A DNA stretch of 64,000 nucleotides from Trichoplax sp. H2 (taxonomy: Eukaryota; Placozoa; Uniplacotomia; Trichoplacea): the NCBI GenBank assembly GCA_003344405.1, contig NOWV01000152.1, positions 120,741 to 184,740 of the forward strand, given 5' to 3'. The translations under genes were made by a program, and so were the position numbers. The notes under the pieces were generated by a model, which was not told the DNA's origin, ran no database searches, and saw nothing but the letters and a program-made list of their open reading frames with translations. Positions 18,701 through 29,554 of this stretch are shown here, one piece after another (positions within the stretch are counted from its first letter, which is position 1; the number at the start of each line of letters is the position of its first letter).

Positions 18701-20298
18701 AAGCTATCTTAATCTTAATGGAAAGTGCTGTAATTTATCGTGGGTATGCATCTGATCTTACTCGCCGATAGATAAGTTTATAAGAAATTTATGGCACCTG
18801 TGAGATGACGAATGTCCAATAAATCAACTATGTTTCAGATTCAACGGCTTCATTCCAGATACAGTATGTTGATTGTAAAATTGACAAGTTATAAAATCAG
18901 CCATTAAGCTAAATCATTCTATTTTATTTAATGAATGAAACGGTGTTTACAAATCGATTATCCAAGCCAAGGAATACTATCCCAGTTTGCACACTGTAAG
19001 CTATCAGAATCTTGGTTTTGACATTCTCAGGTACCATGGTCCAGCAAATGTGCAAACTGCAGACTACTGTAGCATTGTATTGTAATGTTAATAATATTTT
19101 TAGTCCTTCAAGTGCAGGACAATTAATTTACTATACGTGTACTGCACATATAATTTTTTATTGGATAGGAAAAATTGGACGATTCAAGTAAGTTAAGCCG
19201 TTGCGGCTAACCCAATAAGCTCGAAGAGGTAGTTATTGCTCATTTAGAGACGTACTGTACAATACATCGATGAATCAAAATGGATGGCGCAACCATATGA
19301 GTGTATCAATGGGTAGTTGATTTATTGACATCGGTTACTGCTGTAAGCTGCTTTATAAGATATCCTGAGGTACAGTGGTCTGGAAAACTTGCAATTGATA
19401 TCATCATGTTATCACTGAATGCGCTTTGCACTTATTCAAAATGGACCACTTTTCTGTGCAAACATTGGATATCATGGCATGCGATGACTTCACGTACGCA
19501 TCATAACGTTGGTAAAACTATTTTTATAAAGCAACATGGTGAGTTATCGTTCAATTGAAATGGACGAAGAGCTAATGTTGAATATGTCATTACTGTATTG
19601 CACTTGTGGATGCTGTAGGCATTTGTAACGTAGGAGTAATGTTATAGCAGAGCAAAGTACACTGCAGTATTGGTGAGTACTGCTCGTATTGGTTGTCTCG
19701 ATGGGAGATGGGCATGGATGGTCATCAATTTGTAAGTAGCAAGGCAAGGCAAGTTGCATTTTAATGATAGTTTATGGTATTGGTACAACTAGAATGGAGG
19801 CTTAAGACTCAATTTGAGAGTATTATGTCCATTGGGTGAATAGCGATTAGTTTTATTAGACATGACGTTGGAATAGTGCAGTCTGGTACTGCACATGTCG
19901 ACATTAGCGATGTCATGCATCCTGTACGTTGTTCTCAGATGATTGGAAGTTCGCTTATCCCGATATGAATGAACATGGTGTTGCTATAACTTTTAGGATA
20001 GTGTTGTTATTGATATTATGATTGGATAGCATTGGAGTAGAATAAATAAGTGAGATTGGGAGAAATGGATATTATGAATATACAGTAGTCAGACTTACCT
20101 GTTAAATGCCATCATAACGACAATACCAACAGCAAAAATTAACAAGGAGATCGTTTTGGGCCTATAGAAAAAGTCCATTGTGATGTTGGATACAGTTTGC
20201 GAATGAACATTTAAGACTTCATCATCAGAGGCTGAAGTTTCTCCGGATAATGACGTTCGGTGAGTGCGAACCTTTAATCGCCGTACTGTATCTGCCAT
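15746..20298 (-). CDS. PTDSS1: Phosphatidylserine synthase (PTDSS1-like)
   Basis: Predicted 488-residue membrane protein from 13 exons: 20099-20298, 18412-18506, 17866-17910, 17602-17720, 17345-17500, 17103-17254, 16963-17022, 16795-16876, 16572-16684, 16386-16451, 16203-16302, 16063-16119, 15746-15967. Frame is continuous throughout. Signature strings include [64 protein letters not shown] and [10 protein letters not shown]. The enzyme exchanges the head group of phosphatidylcholine or phosphatidylethanolamine for serine in the ER membrane. MDFFYRP, DIHTT and the overall length match PTDSS1 better than PTDSS2 by eye. About ten hydrophobic segments are visible. The last exon encodes a basic, polar tail, as in PTDSS1. 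The shadow frame at 17350-17652 is mostly intron plus a shifted frame. The gene is divergent from RPL11. Confidence 0.95.
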
Positions 20299-20883
20299 AA
20301 TGTTTGGAAGAATGAGAATTTTAGCCTTGTGTGGTGGTTAATATGCCAATACAATGAATGAAGAAGAATGGATGATAAGCAAGCTTTTAGAATTTCCCTC
20401 TCTCGTTGATGGATATCGTTGCAAGTAAGCAAAGCAATGACAGGCTACAAGGTTTAGTACATCCCAAGTGAACAATGCTATTTTTCTTCTCTTTTTAGTC
20501 GTCACTGGCTAAAGTCGTGACTATTATGTCGCACACGCAATCCAATGCTGCAACTAGATTTCAATCACGCAATGGGCAGCCAGCTAGAGCCTAGTGGCAG
20601 GTAATCATTTGCTGGTGCTAGGCTGTTATCAAATCAGAAGGCCAACCTAATGCTGCAGTATGCTATGAGTCTGCTCTACAATAGTCAGCACAGTACAGTA
20701 CAGTACAATAATGATATGGAGTGGTGCCATGTCAGCGATGTCCAATCATCATGCTGCAAAGGCATCATATGATAATCATGAAATGAATAACAGTTTACAG
20801 AAATACAGTGTACAGTGAGTATTCAGTACAGTACTGAGTACTGGATGTGCACGTTGCAAAATACTGTACTGTAAGGTCACGTT

Positions 20884-21091
20884 CTTACGGTGACCCAGAG
20901 GGACACGTAATACGCGTTCCACAGTGTACAGTACAGTAATGCAGTACACAGTTTGACCAACTGTACTGTACTGTACAGCACAGTACAGTACAGTACAGTA
21001 CACACATACTGTACAGTACAGTGTACAGTAGTTGGGTCAAACTTTGTACCGTACTGTAAAACCCTTCATGTCCCTTCTGGGCCACCGTACG
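20884..21091. repeat. Large foldback (about 208 bp) built around GTAC palindromes
   Basis: Outer arms at 20886-20905 and 21069-21089 are near-perfect inverted copies (TACGGTGACCCAGAGGGACA against TACGGTGGCCCAGAAGGGAC when reversed). Inner arms also pair: GTTTGACCAACTGTACTGT at 20951 onward with the reverse complement of 21031-21042 and neighbours. The loop is made of CTGTACAGTAC strings. It could be a foldback or MITE-like element, or a conserved hairpin. Confidence 0.85.
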
Positions 21092-21139
21092 TTTTACTGT
21101 ACTGTACTGCGTGACACCGGGATTCTAGCTTTTCATAAT

Positions 21140-21225
21140 CTACAGTACAGTACAGTACGGTACCGTACAGTACAGTACAGTAGAGTGCACTGTACTGTAC
21201 ACTACTGTACACTGTACTGTAAAAG
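21140..21225. repeat. GTAC palindrome cluster
   Basis: A near-continuous run of CTACAGTACAGTACAG, GGTACCGTACAGTAC and CACTGTACTGTACACTACTGT strings, immediately beside the large foldback. Confidence 0.85.
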
Positions 21226-21694
21226 AAGGGAGGGAGCGGGAAGTGGCCGTTCAGCACAAATACGGTAGTTATACTCAGGTCATGACGCTACCACTGAAGC
21301 TGTACGAAGCCGACAAACCAACTAAGTTGGATGCCAATGGTATACAGTATAGTGTACCGTTTCAGACATATGGTTCGCTTGATGTGACCAGCAAAATGGT
21401 CGATCCCTGATGATAGCATAATGAGCAAGGACTGAACGACCGTTTTCTGCCCCTCTCACTCTTTTAATAGTTCCTGGACTAGTAATACACGTTCATACAT
21501 TAACTGCTAGTGAGTAATTAGGGCATAACTTGGCATCATCTCACTGCATTACAGTAATCATCAATTCATCATGACAAATAGCAGTAGTGTAGAGCTGCAT
21601 TATGTCTACCGTGTAGTTCATGACTGTCCAGTGTCCAATGCTGCCCCAGACAGAATCATGGACTTCTATTAGTCCCTGAACGGAATCCATGGAT

Positions 21695-21850
21695 GTCATA
21701 CTGTACTGTACTGTACAGTATGTAGATATTTGTACAGTACCGTATACTGTACAGTATGGTACATACTGTATTAGTGACATTATTTTTGCAAGCGACTAAT
21801 TACAGTAGATATCTACTACTACAGTACAGTACAGTATAGTCTTTAGTGTA
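21695..21850. repeat. GTAC palindrome cluster
   Basis: Strings of the type ACTGTACTGTACAGTA and CTACAGTACAGTACAGT repeated with short spacers, ending about 230 bp upstream of the RPL11 start codon. Confidence 0.8.
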
Positions 21851-22060
21851 CTGTATATAGCTCATCGAGCTTTACTTTTCCACTTTTACTGGTATACAAA
21901 CACTTGATAATAATAGAGTAACTTACTAGCAAAAATGATGTCATCGGTAAAGTCTACAGTACCAAGTCGACATTACGACTGTTGCACATGGTACAGTACA
22001 ATGTACTTGCGGTAGGACGGCATCGCACCTGCGTAGTTAATAGGTCGAACGAGCCAACCT

Positions 22061-22075
22061 CATTCTTTTCTCTGC
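22061..22075 (+). promoter_or_regulatory. 5' TOP-like pyrimidine tract of RPL11
   Basis: The sequence CATTCTTTTCTCTGC ends 7 bases before the RPL11 ATG. Animal ribosomal-protein mRNAs start with a C followed by a pyrimidine run (TOP), the target of growth-dependent translation control. The likely transcription start is the C at 22065; this is inference from pattern. Confidence 0.7.
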
Positions 22076-22082
22076 TATCAAA

Positions 22083-24286
22083 ATGGCTGACAACTGCGAG
22101 TGTAAGTCAAACACTATCGGTACTAATCCTCCCCATTTTTTATACATTTGTTAACTATTTTTGTTCAGACATTTTAATGATATCAAAGTTAATCATTATC
22201 GCTAGTTATTTTTGAGTTTATTCATTAATACCAAGTGAAATGATCATTTTCCACACACGCTGCTATATTTCGCATTGGTCGACGGACATACTGTACTGTA
22301 TATGCTAAGATAGCAGTCATCGTGCTGAGCCAGGTCAGGGATTTCTCTTCGAAATCCTTGCTTAGGTTTGCCATTGCAAAATTTTTACCGTAAGGAATTC
22401 AGAAATGGAGATTTTAGTTGTTCTAACCGTCTCATATACTACTTATCAGTGCCTGTAATAGACTGCAAAGTTTTCGAAATTAGCCGATGTGGTAAATGGT
22501 AGTTTAGATTGCCTTAAACCGAAGTCTCTGTCGCCGTGGTTCACGGTAAAGCGATTTTACTCGATCAGTCTGAACGGCATAATTATAATCTTTCTTTGTC
22601 AATCCGTCGAGGTGAATAGTTTGTATTGCAGTCATCTGCATGAAACAAAACTATCCTGGCCAAGCAATAAGAAGAGGACAGTACTACATTGTTTTGTCCT
22701 ATCTTATTCCTTGACTACTTCCATATTTATGGAATATGGATGATTCTGCTAAGTTCAACGCAGTTGCTTTACTAGAGTATATTTAATCCATCGGCTTTGC
22801 TTAGTCAAATGCATTTCAGTGCTACAAATTATATATAATATGAATCGCCTGGTAGATCATATCGTATGTAATAAAAGTTTGGTTATATACCGTGTATGCT
22901 TTGCGATACATATAGCGATATGGATGAGTATATTCCTTTGATGTTAGTATGCAGTGTTTAATATGTTGGGCAGTTGAGATAAATTTCACTAATTTGTGTT
23001 GCATAGTCTCAATGAAAAACTACGTCACCTGTGAGTCTGATCAATGGCGATGAAACTGGAGTTATTGATGCACGATAGGAATTCACCATGTATAAAAGGT
23101 TACTTTAAAAGACAAATTACGTGGTGTTGTTTCACTACATTTTGTGTGTAATAGCATTCAGAGCATCTTCGGGGCTACCTCTACGCTAGAAGACATTAAA
23201 ACGTCACTCTTATTCTAGCTATTTTCACATTTATTGTGTGACCATGTTGCATTTTTAATACAAGCATTTATACTGTACTGTCGTTAATCCAAAAATGCAA
23301 GATATTGCAGTATACTGTATTATATAAAGCCTTTCCTTTGCTGACAGCATTACACTATGTCGTGATTTGACGCAATACTGTATAATGATCAATCATTGAT
23401 AAAAATCTTATTTATACTACTTAAATTTACAGAAGAAGACGAATAATCCTATGCGACAACTTCGCATAGTTAAACTTTGCCTCAATATCTGTGTTGGTGA
23501 AAGTGGTGATCGTTTGACGAGGGCTGCGAAAGTTTTGGAACAACTGACTGGACAGACCCCGGTATTCTCGAAAGGTATGTTTCTATTTTCAATTGGAATT
23601 GTGGTACCAGTATACGCATTATACAAATATCGCTTTCATTAGTTACTTTAGAATGGCGAAGTAATCCACTGTAATTCTAATACAAATTAGGTGTAGTTTT
23701 ATGTCATTCTATTGATTAATGACGATTGTTATTAAAGCACCATCTTGTTCATTGCTGTTGATCAATCAAGAAAAAGAAGTGATGAAAGTCTATTTCTTTC
23801 TAACGTTACTTTGTATTTAGCTCGATATACCGTCCGTTCTTTTGGTATCCGTCGTAATGAAAAGATTGCAGTTCATTGTACAGTTCGTGGTGCTAAAGCT
23901 GAAGAAATCCTTGAGCGTGGTTTAAAAGTACGCGAATATGAGCTACGAAGAGATTGCTTTTCTGCAACTGGCAATTTTGGGTTTGGTATCCAAGAACACA
24001 TCGATCTTGGAATCAAGTATGATCCGAACATTGGAATCTACGGTATGGACTTTTTCGTAGTTTTGGGCCGTCCAGGGTTTAACATTAGCCAACGCAAACG
24101 AAGAGCTTCGCGTATTGGAACTTCTCATCTTGTGACTAAAGATGAAAGTATAAGATGGTTCCAACAGAAGGTACAATATCTTGTGATTACAGCCTTCTTT
24201 ACGTTATCTTGTTAATGTCTAATATAACTTGCTTTACATTTCTATTCTAGTATGATGGTGTTATTCTGCCTGGGAAGAAGCGTTAA
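22083..24286 (+). CDS. RPL11: 60S ribosomal protein L11 (uL5)
   Basis: Exons 2-4 are clear: 23433-23574, 23821-24170, 24251-24286, encoding 175 residues from [12 protein letters not shown] to the end ILPGKKR. They contain [68 protein letters not shown] and GRPGFNIS, the core of uL5, which binds 5S rRNA in the central protuberance. Exon 1 is most likely 22083-22101 or 22102 (MADNCE), next to a TOP tract, and would give about 181 residues (human 178). However, joining it to exon 2 with GT-AG rules breaks the frame: the donors leave two extra or one extra base, while the acceptor needs phase 0. Either a tiny exon in the 1.3-kb intron, an odd splice site or a one-base assembly error is involved. 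Starting at the internal ATG 23451 is a less likely alternative. Confidence 0.93.
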
Positions 24287-24332
24287 TAGCGGTGGAAAGA
24301 TTGTCAGTTTTAGCTCATAGAATCTTTACTGT

Positions 24333-24350
24333 AATAAAAAGTTTAATAAA
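24333..24350 (+). terminator. Two AATAAA polyadenylation signals after RPL11
   Basis: AATAAA occurs at 24333-24338 and 24345-24350, 47 and 59 bases after the RPL11 stop, the usual distance for a short ribosomal-protein 3' UTR. Confidence 0.75.
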
Positions 24351-26430
24351 ACGATGAGTCTTTAAAGGAGTTGTAATTGCTTTGATGTTGAGCATTAGTT
24401 AGTGTCGCTGCAGATATCATTGATGTGCGCGTACGTAGTTTATTGATAAATTTGACGTACTAACTTACTGTATTCATTGGAAATGTAGCCTGCTACAACT
24501 CTGTATCGAAAATTTTCTCTACTGCAAAGAGTGTCGACGGTGCTCCTTCCTAGATGCAGATTGATAGTGCGCAGACATGCTTTCAAAGTAATTCGATAAC
24601 GACGCTTTGTCGATAAATTTAACTTTAATTCCCATTAATTAAATATATCGTCACGAGAAATGGAGAATAGTTACAGTATCTTTTGAAGGCTACGTTTATT
24701 TTAGAGGAGCTAACTGATTACGTCGCTATATACTTTACTGTGATCGAGTAAATTTGCTTCGGCAACGAGGGAGAATTTGAGTAATAGATGTAATACAAGG
24801 CATTATCAACATCATTGAGCATTAATATGCCGTAAGAATAGGCATAGCGCTTGAAAGTAATGTTTACATGAACTGACGTAATGCAGTGTGGTAGAAATTA
24901 TTTGCAAGGCTATCATCTCATGTTTTGAATTGCTTAGTACAGCATTGAAACAAGTGTGAAGCACTTTTTTCAACAGTGTTGGAGACAATCCCTATTCGCC
25001 AAGTTGAACTCTCTAATTCTTGATTCCCTAGCTCATAGCTGTGACTTACAATTATCTAATTCAGTCGATAATTTCATTCAGCTAAATTGTAGTGACAAAG
25101 TTGGCCCATATCAACAAGTTTCAACAATCGTGGCTGTTGCCAAGTGCCGATAAAGGGCCTAACTTTAATAACTATATAATTAATTAATGTTTCACATACA
25201 GTACCGTTCTGTACAGTGTACGGTACGCAAAAGTTGTCAGTCTAATAAACGTATAAGAATTTTCTCTTATATTTAGACGTCTTTGACTGTTGTAGTCTTC
25301 AGTATGAATCATATTACTTATATACTGTTTAATTAATGGATGTAAATCTGGTAATATGTCCTTTAGTCTCAATTAATAAAGTCATTACATAGAGTGTAGC
25401 AAGCGATACACTTTTATTGAGAGACTGGATAAGAGAGAAGAGAAGAAAAGGAAGAATGATCTCGCGTTCGAAGTACTATAGTATCAAATATGCGTATACT
25501 AAGAAGTCCCAATTTCTGATTGGCCAGTTGATGATACAAGTCAATAGTACGCATATATTATAGGTATGTGGCAAATCCCATAGAGATATTTATTTTTTTT
25601 GTATTTTTATGCTAAATCAAGGAAACAAATTCTCGACCTCGGTTTGCGTATTAATTGTACAATATCAAATTGAGCTTGCAGTCGATCACTTCTAACGAAG
25701 AGTCGTATATAGGAGTTTATCCGCTATAAGCTCTAAAAAAATAAATTTTATATAGATGATGGACTCCAATAAATACAAGTACACGGATAGCAATGATCAT
25801 ACTATCCAATTTAGTGCAATATTCAATTTACTGGCTTTACTAGTACTTTTTCTATCATAATAATTATAATAAGCTATAATTTACCTAAATTGAATAATGT
25901 ATGGTTGAACTCAGTACGGATGTAAATAATTAAGGTATAACCTTCTATAACAATATTTGGGTATACTAGTAATACAGTAGTCTATGATGTGAAAATATGT
26001 ACTGCATTTAATTAATAAATTAAATCGTCAGTTTTTTTTTATCGTTTCTATAGCCTCGATTAATTAGCTTCGATTGCTTTATTCCATACAGTGTGTGTGA
26101 AATAAACTATCATCCTTTCCGTAAAAGCATTGAGAATGGCAGTTTATTTTGTAGGCAGTCCGGTAATTAGCCGTGGCAGACTGACAGTAGTAGGATCTTG
26201 AACAATATACAGTATAATAACGACGATGTAAAGTATTTAGAATATGCAGTAGATTGCACAGTCCAGTAGTTTAGCGTGTAATAACATGTCTTTCTACTTA
26301 TAGACTGAGACGAGAGAGAACTATTTCAGAGAGGAGAATTATATTACTCTAAATCCGTCAGGTACAAGGTAAAGAAAGAGAGATATAATGCTACACAGAG
26401 AAAAGATTCTGAACCCAATACCCTAACAGC

Positions 26431-26464
26431 ACATACATACATCATATATATGATGTATGTATGT
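26431..26464. repeat. Perfect 34-bp palindrome
   Basis: The left arm ACATACATACATCATAT is the exact reverse complement of the right arm, with no spacer. It is a simple (ACAT)/(ATGT) cruciform-type sequence and could be a microsatellite that turned over on itself. Confidence 0.95.
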
Positions 26465-26762
26465 ATATATAATAGATTGTGTGCTAGTGCGGTTCTAGCT
26501 GTATTACGTTATTGTTACCGTTCTGTACGCGTTATCATCATGATTTATATTAGTGTACCTGATTAGTAGATAAGTAGGCAATAACATTACATAGCGGATA
26601 TTGAAAATGAGCAATAACATTAATCACTATATTACTAGTAATATTCGTGAAATAACTACGTTTATATGAAGTTGCGCTCGTAATATCCTTCTTAAAATGG
26701 ATACAGCCAAATGAAATATCGGATCAGTGGACTTCGGCACTTGATACAGATGAAAACTTAAT

Positions 26763-26972
26763 CTGAATTTTACTCTATCTACCCTAATTAAGTAAATTTA
26801 TGCTATGCTGAGATTTGATATAGGCAATCCTAATTGCACACTATGAACGCGTATCAAGAAATCCGAAACCCGAAATCTGAATTGTACTCTGTAATTTGAT
26901 AAATCTCATAACGATGCTGGAATTTGATCTAAGCAATCCCAGTAGCATATTATAAACGCATATCAAGAAATC
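26763..26972. repeat. Diverged tandem duplication, unit about 100-110 bp
   Basis: Two adjacent units (about 26763-26873 and 26876-26972) share, in order: TCTGAATT, TACTCT, ATGCTG, TTTGAT, GGCAATCC/AGCAATCC, an ATGAACGCG/ATAAACGCA variant and the string TATCAAGAAATC. Many substitutions separate them, so the duplication is old. Confidence 0.8.
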
Positions 26973-28576
26973 ACGACTAAATTATTGATATTATGTATTA
27001 ATTAAGAAGTATAGGTGAGATATTAAAAAGTGTGCGAGTTTTAAAAATCAATCTGCAAGGCTGAAATCTCGAATCTTATTAATTTATTTCATTTAATTAT
27101 TTAATTTTACAATACGCATACGTATATACAGTATGTAAAGTTTCAGTTTCCTACTCATACAGCGGCATTAGGTGCACTTATTTTAAATTAACAAAGGTTT
27201 TCTAAAACTATAGATCAGACTTGCTTGTATTTTCTTACAAGGTGACGACCATGATTCCAATAAGAGATTCATGACAGTGTTGCTTAAATTAATTTTTTCG
27301 TGTTGTTGTTATTTAGCCTGAATAATATTATTTTTGTGTGGTCCTTCTATAAATGTATGTCAATGGCAATATCTGTAGCATTGCATAATATTAGCACAGC
27401 TTGTGAATCTATTAAATACTAAGAAATTGTAATGATTGCATGAATAATCGTACATTAGCCATTATAGGGAAAGGAACCCTGTTGTGTCTCTAAGCCAGTG
27501 GTCTTCTTTTACGTACGGCTTAACATTGTACTATAATGGTAATTGAGTAGTTAAGTAGCGGATCTAAAATAAATACTGTACGTTAGTGCTGGTTATACGC
27601 TTCCTTTATAATATTTCAACATTAGATGAAGAGGCAGCGCATAATTAAATCATCGTGTGATATTTTATTGTTTCGCGAACGTGATTAGTTCTTAGGATTC
27701 AAGCTGTGGTCCATTAGTGCACTAACCACACAGTACGATGACTAATAATTGTTTTACGCTATACATACGTTTGGTCTTTTGGGATTGCTCTATTCACTAG
27801 CTTTTCGCAAAAATAATTTAAGAAGGCGTATTAGCCTACCGTTCGAATTAGATATTTATCTTCTAGTCACGAAAACTTTACAGTGAAAGATGTGGTCTTT
27901 TGACAGCTAATGTTTAATAATGTCGCATAATCTTGTAAGCTAAACTAAACCAACTGCATTTATATATGTCTTTTTCAAAGTTGATGGCCAAAATTTTGTT
28001 TACTAGGATTGGCGATCATCAATGTTGAGAAAGTTTTATGGATGATAAATTAGCGGGGTGCAGTTTGACTTAATTTACAAACTCGGTACAGTCTCTGACG
28101 CTGGTTATAAGTAAATCAGCTCAGTTAGTTTTTCAACACAACGCGCTGTAAGTTGATATTAAATTACAGTATGCAGCATAATAACTCATTCATGATATAA
28201 TAGTAAGCGAAATAAATAACCGTATGAATTAACTTAACAGTGGTAAGTCTTATCCATTGGAGAAACTGATAATCTTATTACTTTCTACTAAAATATACGG
28301 ATTAAGCATCAATTGTGTTTTTCGTCACTAACCAAACAATTATCTAATGGGAGCTATGGAAAACTCAAGGGAGAATAGCGACTACGTCCCAAAGGGATTA
28401 ACGGACGACTACAATTATGTTTATTCCAGAAGTAAAACAACGTTGTTTGGTCCCTGAAGGACTTATAGAACCTTGCAAAAGGCCATTAGCACATCATATT
28501 AGATAGGAAGTGTAAGTGTTCGAAATCAGGTCAATTTTTTGATTGAAGGTTCAATTTTTGGTAGGAATTAAAAAAG

Positions 28577-29554
28577 ATGGTTAAGTTCAGCCTGTGTTTT
28601 CAACTACTTTTTATCTTTGGTATCTTTAGCGCAAGTAAGCTTGTACCTGCTTGATTTTATTCATGAGTGCAGATTGAACTCTACTTGAGTATTAACGTAT
28701 TTATTTCAGAATAAATATGATATTTTTTTATCTATTTTAAAGGCCACTGCTTGTCCAAATTTGAACATCAATGTCTGGCAGCACACAACGCTTTAAGGCA
28801 TAAACATGGCGCAGCACCGTTGGTATGGAACGATAATGCTAGAAATAAGGCCCAGGTTACCGCTGATGCAATACTCCAAGATGGACGATTTGAATATCCC
28901 GTTCGTGAAAGCCTTCAACAGAATATTTTAATGGCTAGCTCTAGTTATGCTAAGGGGATTACCGCACAAGCAGTAACGAAAGAGTGGTATAGTGAAATTC
29001 GCTTTTATAATTTTACAAAGGGTGGATATCAACATAAAGCTAGACATTTCACTCGTGTAATTTGGAATGGTTCCAAAGAACTTGGCTGCGCAAGAGCCTC
29101 ATCTAGCAATACTGTAGTGATAGTAGCTGATTACTTTCCCAAAGGTAATGTTAAGGGCGAATTTAAAGCCAACGTTTTCCCAGTTAAAAATTCCTTCCGT
29201 TACATTGATGAAGCCGAAATGGCTCATGAGGAGGATGATATAGCCAAAACAGCGCCAGAACAAATTCCAGATAGCAGTTCTTGCAGAGGAGCAGTGGACA
29301 AAAATGGCATGTGTCGCGAAGGACTTCTAGAACGTGAGGATGATTTTACTTCTCCAACGAATATTGTCGTTTCTAAAGCCAATAACCAGGAACAAAAACA
29401 TTCTAAAAAGGTTACTGACTCTAGAAAGGAGTCTAAAAAGGAGTCTAAAGAAAGTAAAACAGAATCAGACGCTTTGCCTTTGGATGCAGAAAGGATACTC
29501 GATGAAATCGAAAGCCGATTCGAAGCCGAAGAATTTCGTCCTGTGAAAGCGTAA
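28577..29554 (+). CDS. Secreted CAP/SCP-domain protein (GLIPR2/GAPR-1-like domain) with charged C-terminal tail
   Basis: Two exons, 28577-28634 and 28743-29554 (phase-1 intron, frame continuous), give 289 residues. Exon 1 encodes a hydrophobic signal peptide, MVKFSLCFQLLFIFGIFSA. The CAP domain follows at about residues 23-165, with CLAAHNALRHKHGAAPLVW, AQAVTKEWYSEI, HFTRVIWNGSKELGCARA and VADYFPKGNVKGEF. The spacing resembles GLIPR2, but human GLIPR2 is cytosolic and lacks a signal peptide. After the domain come an acidic stretch, a Cys pair (SSSCRGAVDKNGMC) and a Lys/Ser/Glu-rich tail containing ESKKESKESKTES. CAP proteins act in sterol or lipid binding, venom and reproduction; no specific role can be assigned. 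Large central exons of this sort are common in such genes. The upstream ATG is preceded by an A-rich AAAAAG context. Confidence 0.92.

Larger units (their letters stand above)
20299..22082. promoter_or_regulatory. Divergent upstream region between PS synthase and RPL11, dense in GTAC palindromes
   Basis: This 1.8 kb between two oppositely oriented start codons must hold both promoters. GTAC palindromes fill roughly 20690-21230 and 21695-21850, with single copies to about 22005. One large foldback (20884-21091) is included. The open frames here (20776-21268, 21541-21780) consist of palindrome sequence and are not genes. Confidence 0.55.
24351..28576. other. Intergenic stretch; no gene recognised
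   Basis: No exon chain or domain is visible on either strand over 4.2 kb. It holds a perfect 34-bp palindrome (26431-26464), a diverged tandem duplication (26763-26972) and a few GTAC strings near 25197-25223. ORFs at 24956-25153 and 25184-25372 lack any recognisable family. Lineage-specific short genes or noncoding RNAs cannot be excluded. Confidence 0.55.

Noticed and set aside
19301-19558. 85-codon plus-strand ORF
   Set aside because: It lies in the first intron of the PS synthase, has no similarity I recognise and no splice partners.
20776-21268. Four overlapping ORFs
   Set aside because: Made of GTACTGTACAGT translations within the divergent upstream region.
23417-24176. Minus-strand ORFs opposite RPL11
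   Set aside because: Antisense shadows of RPL11 exons.
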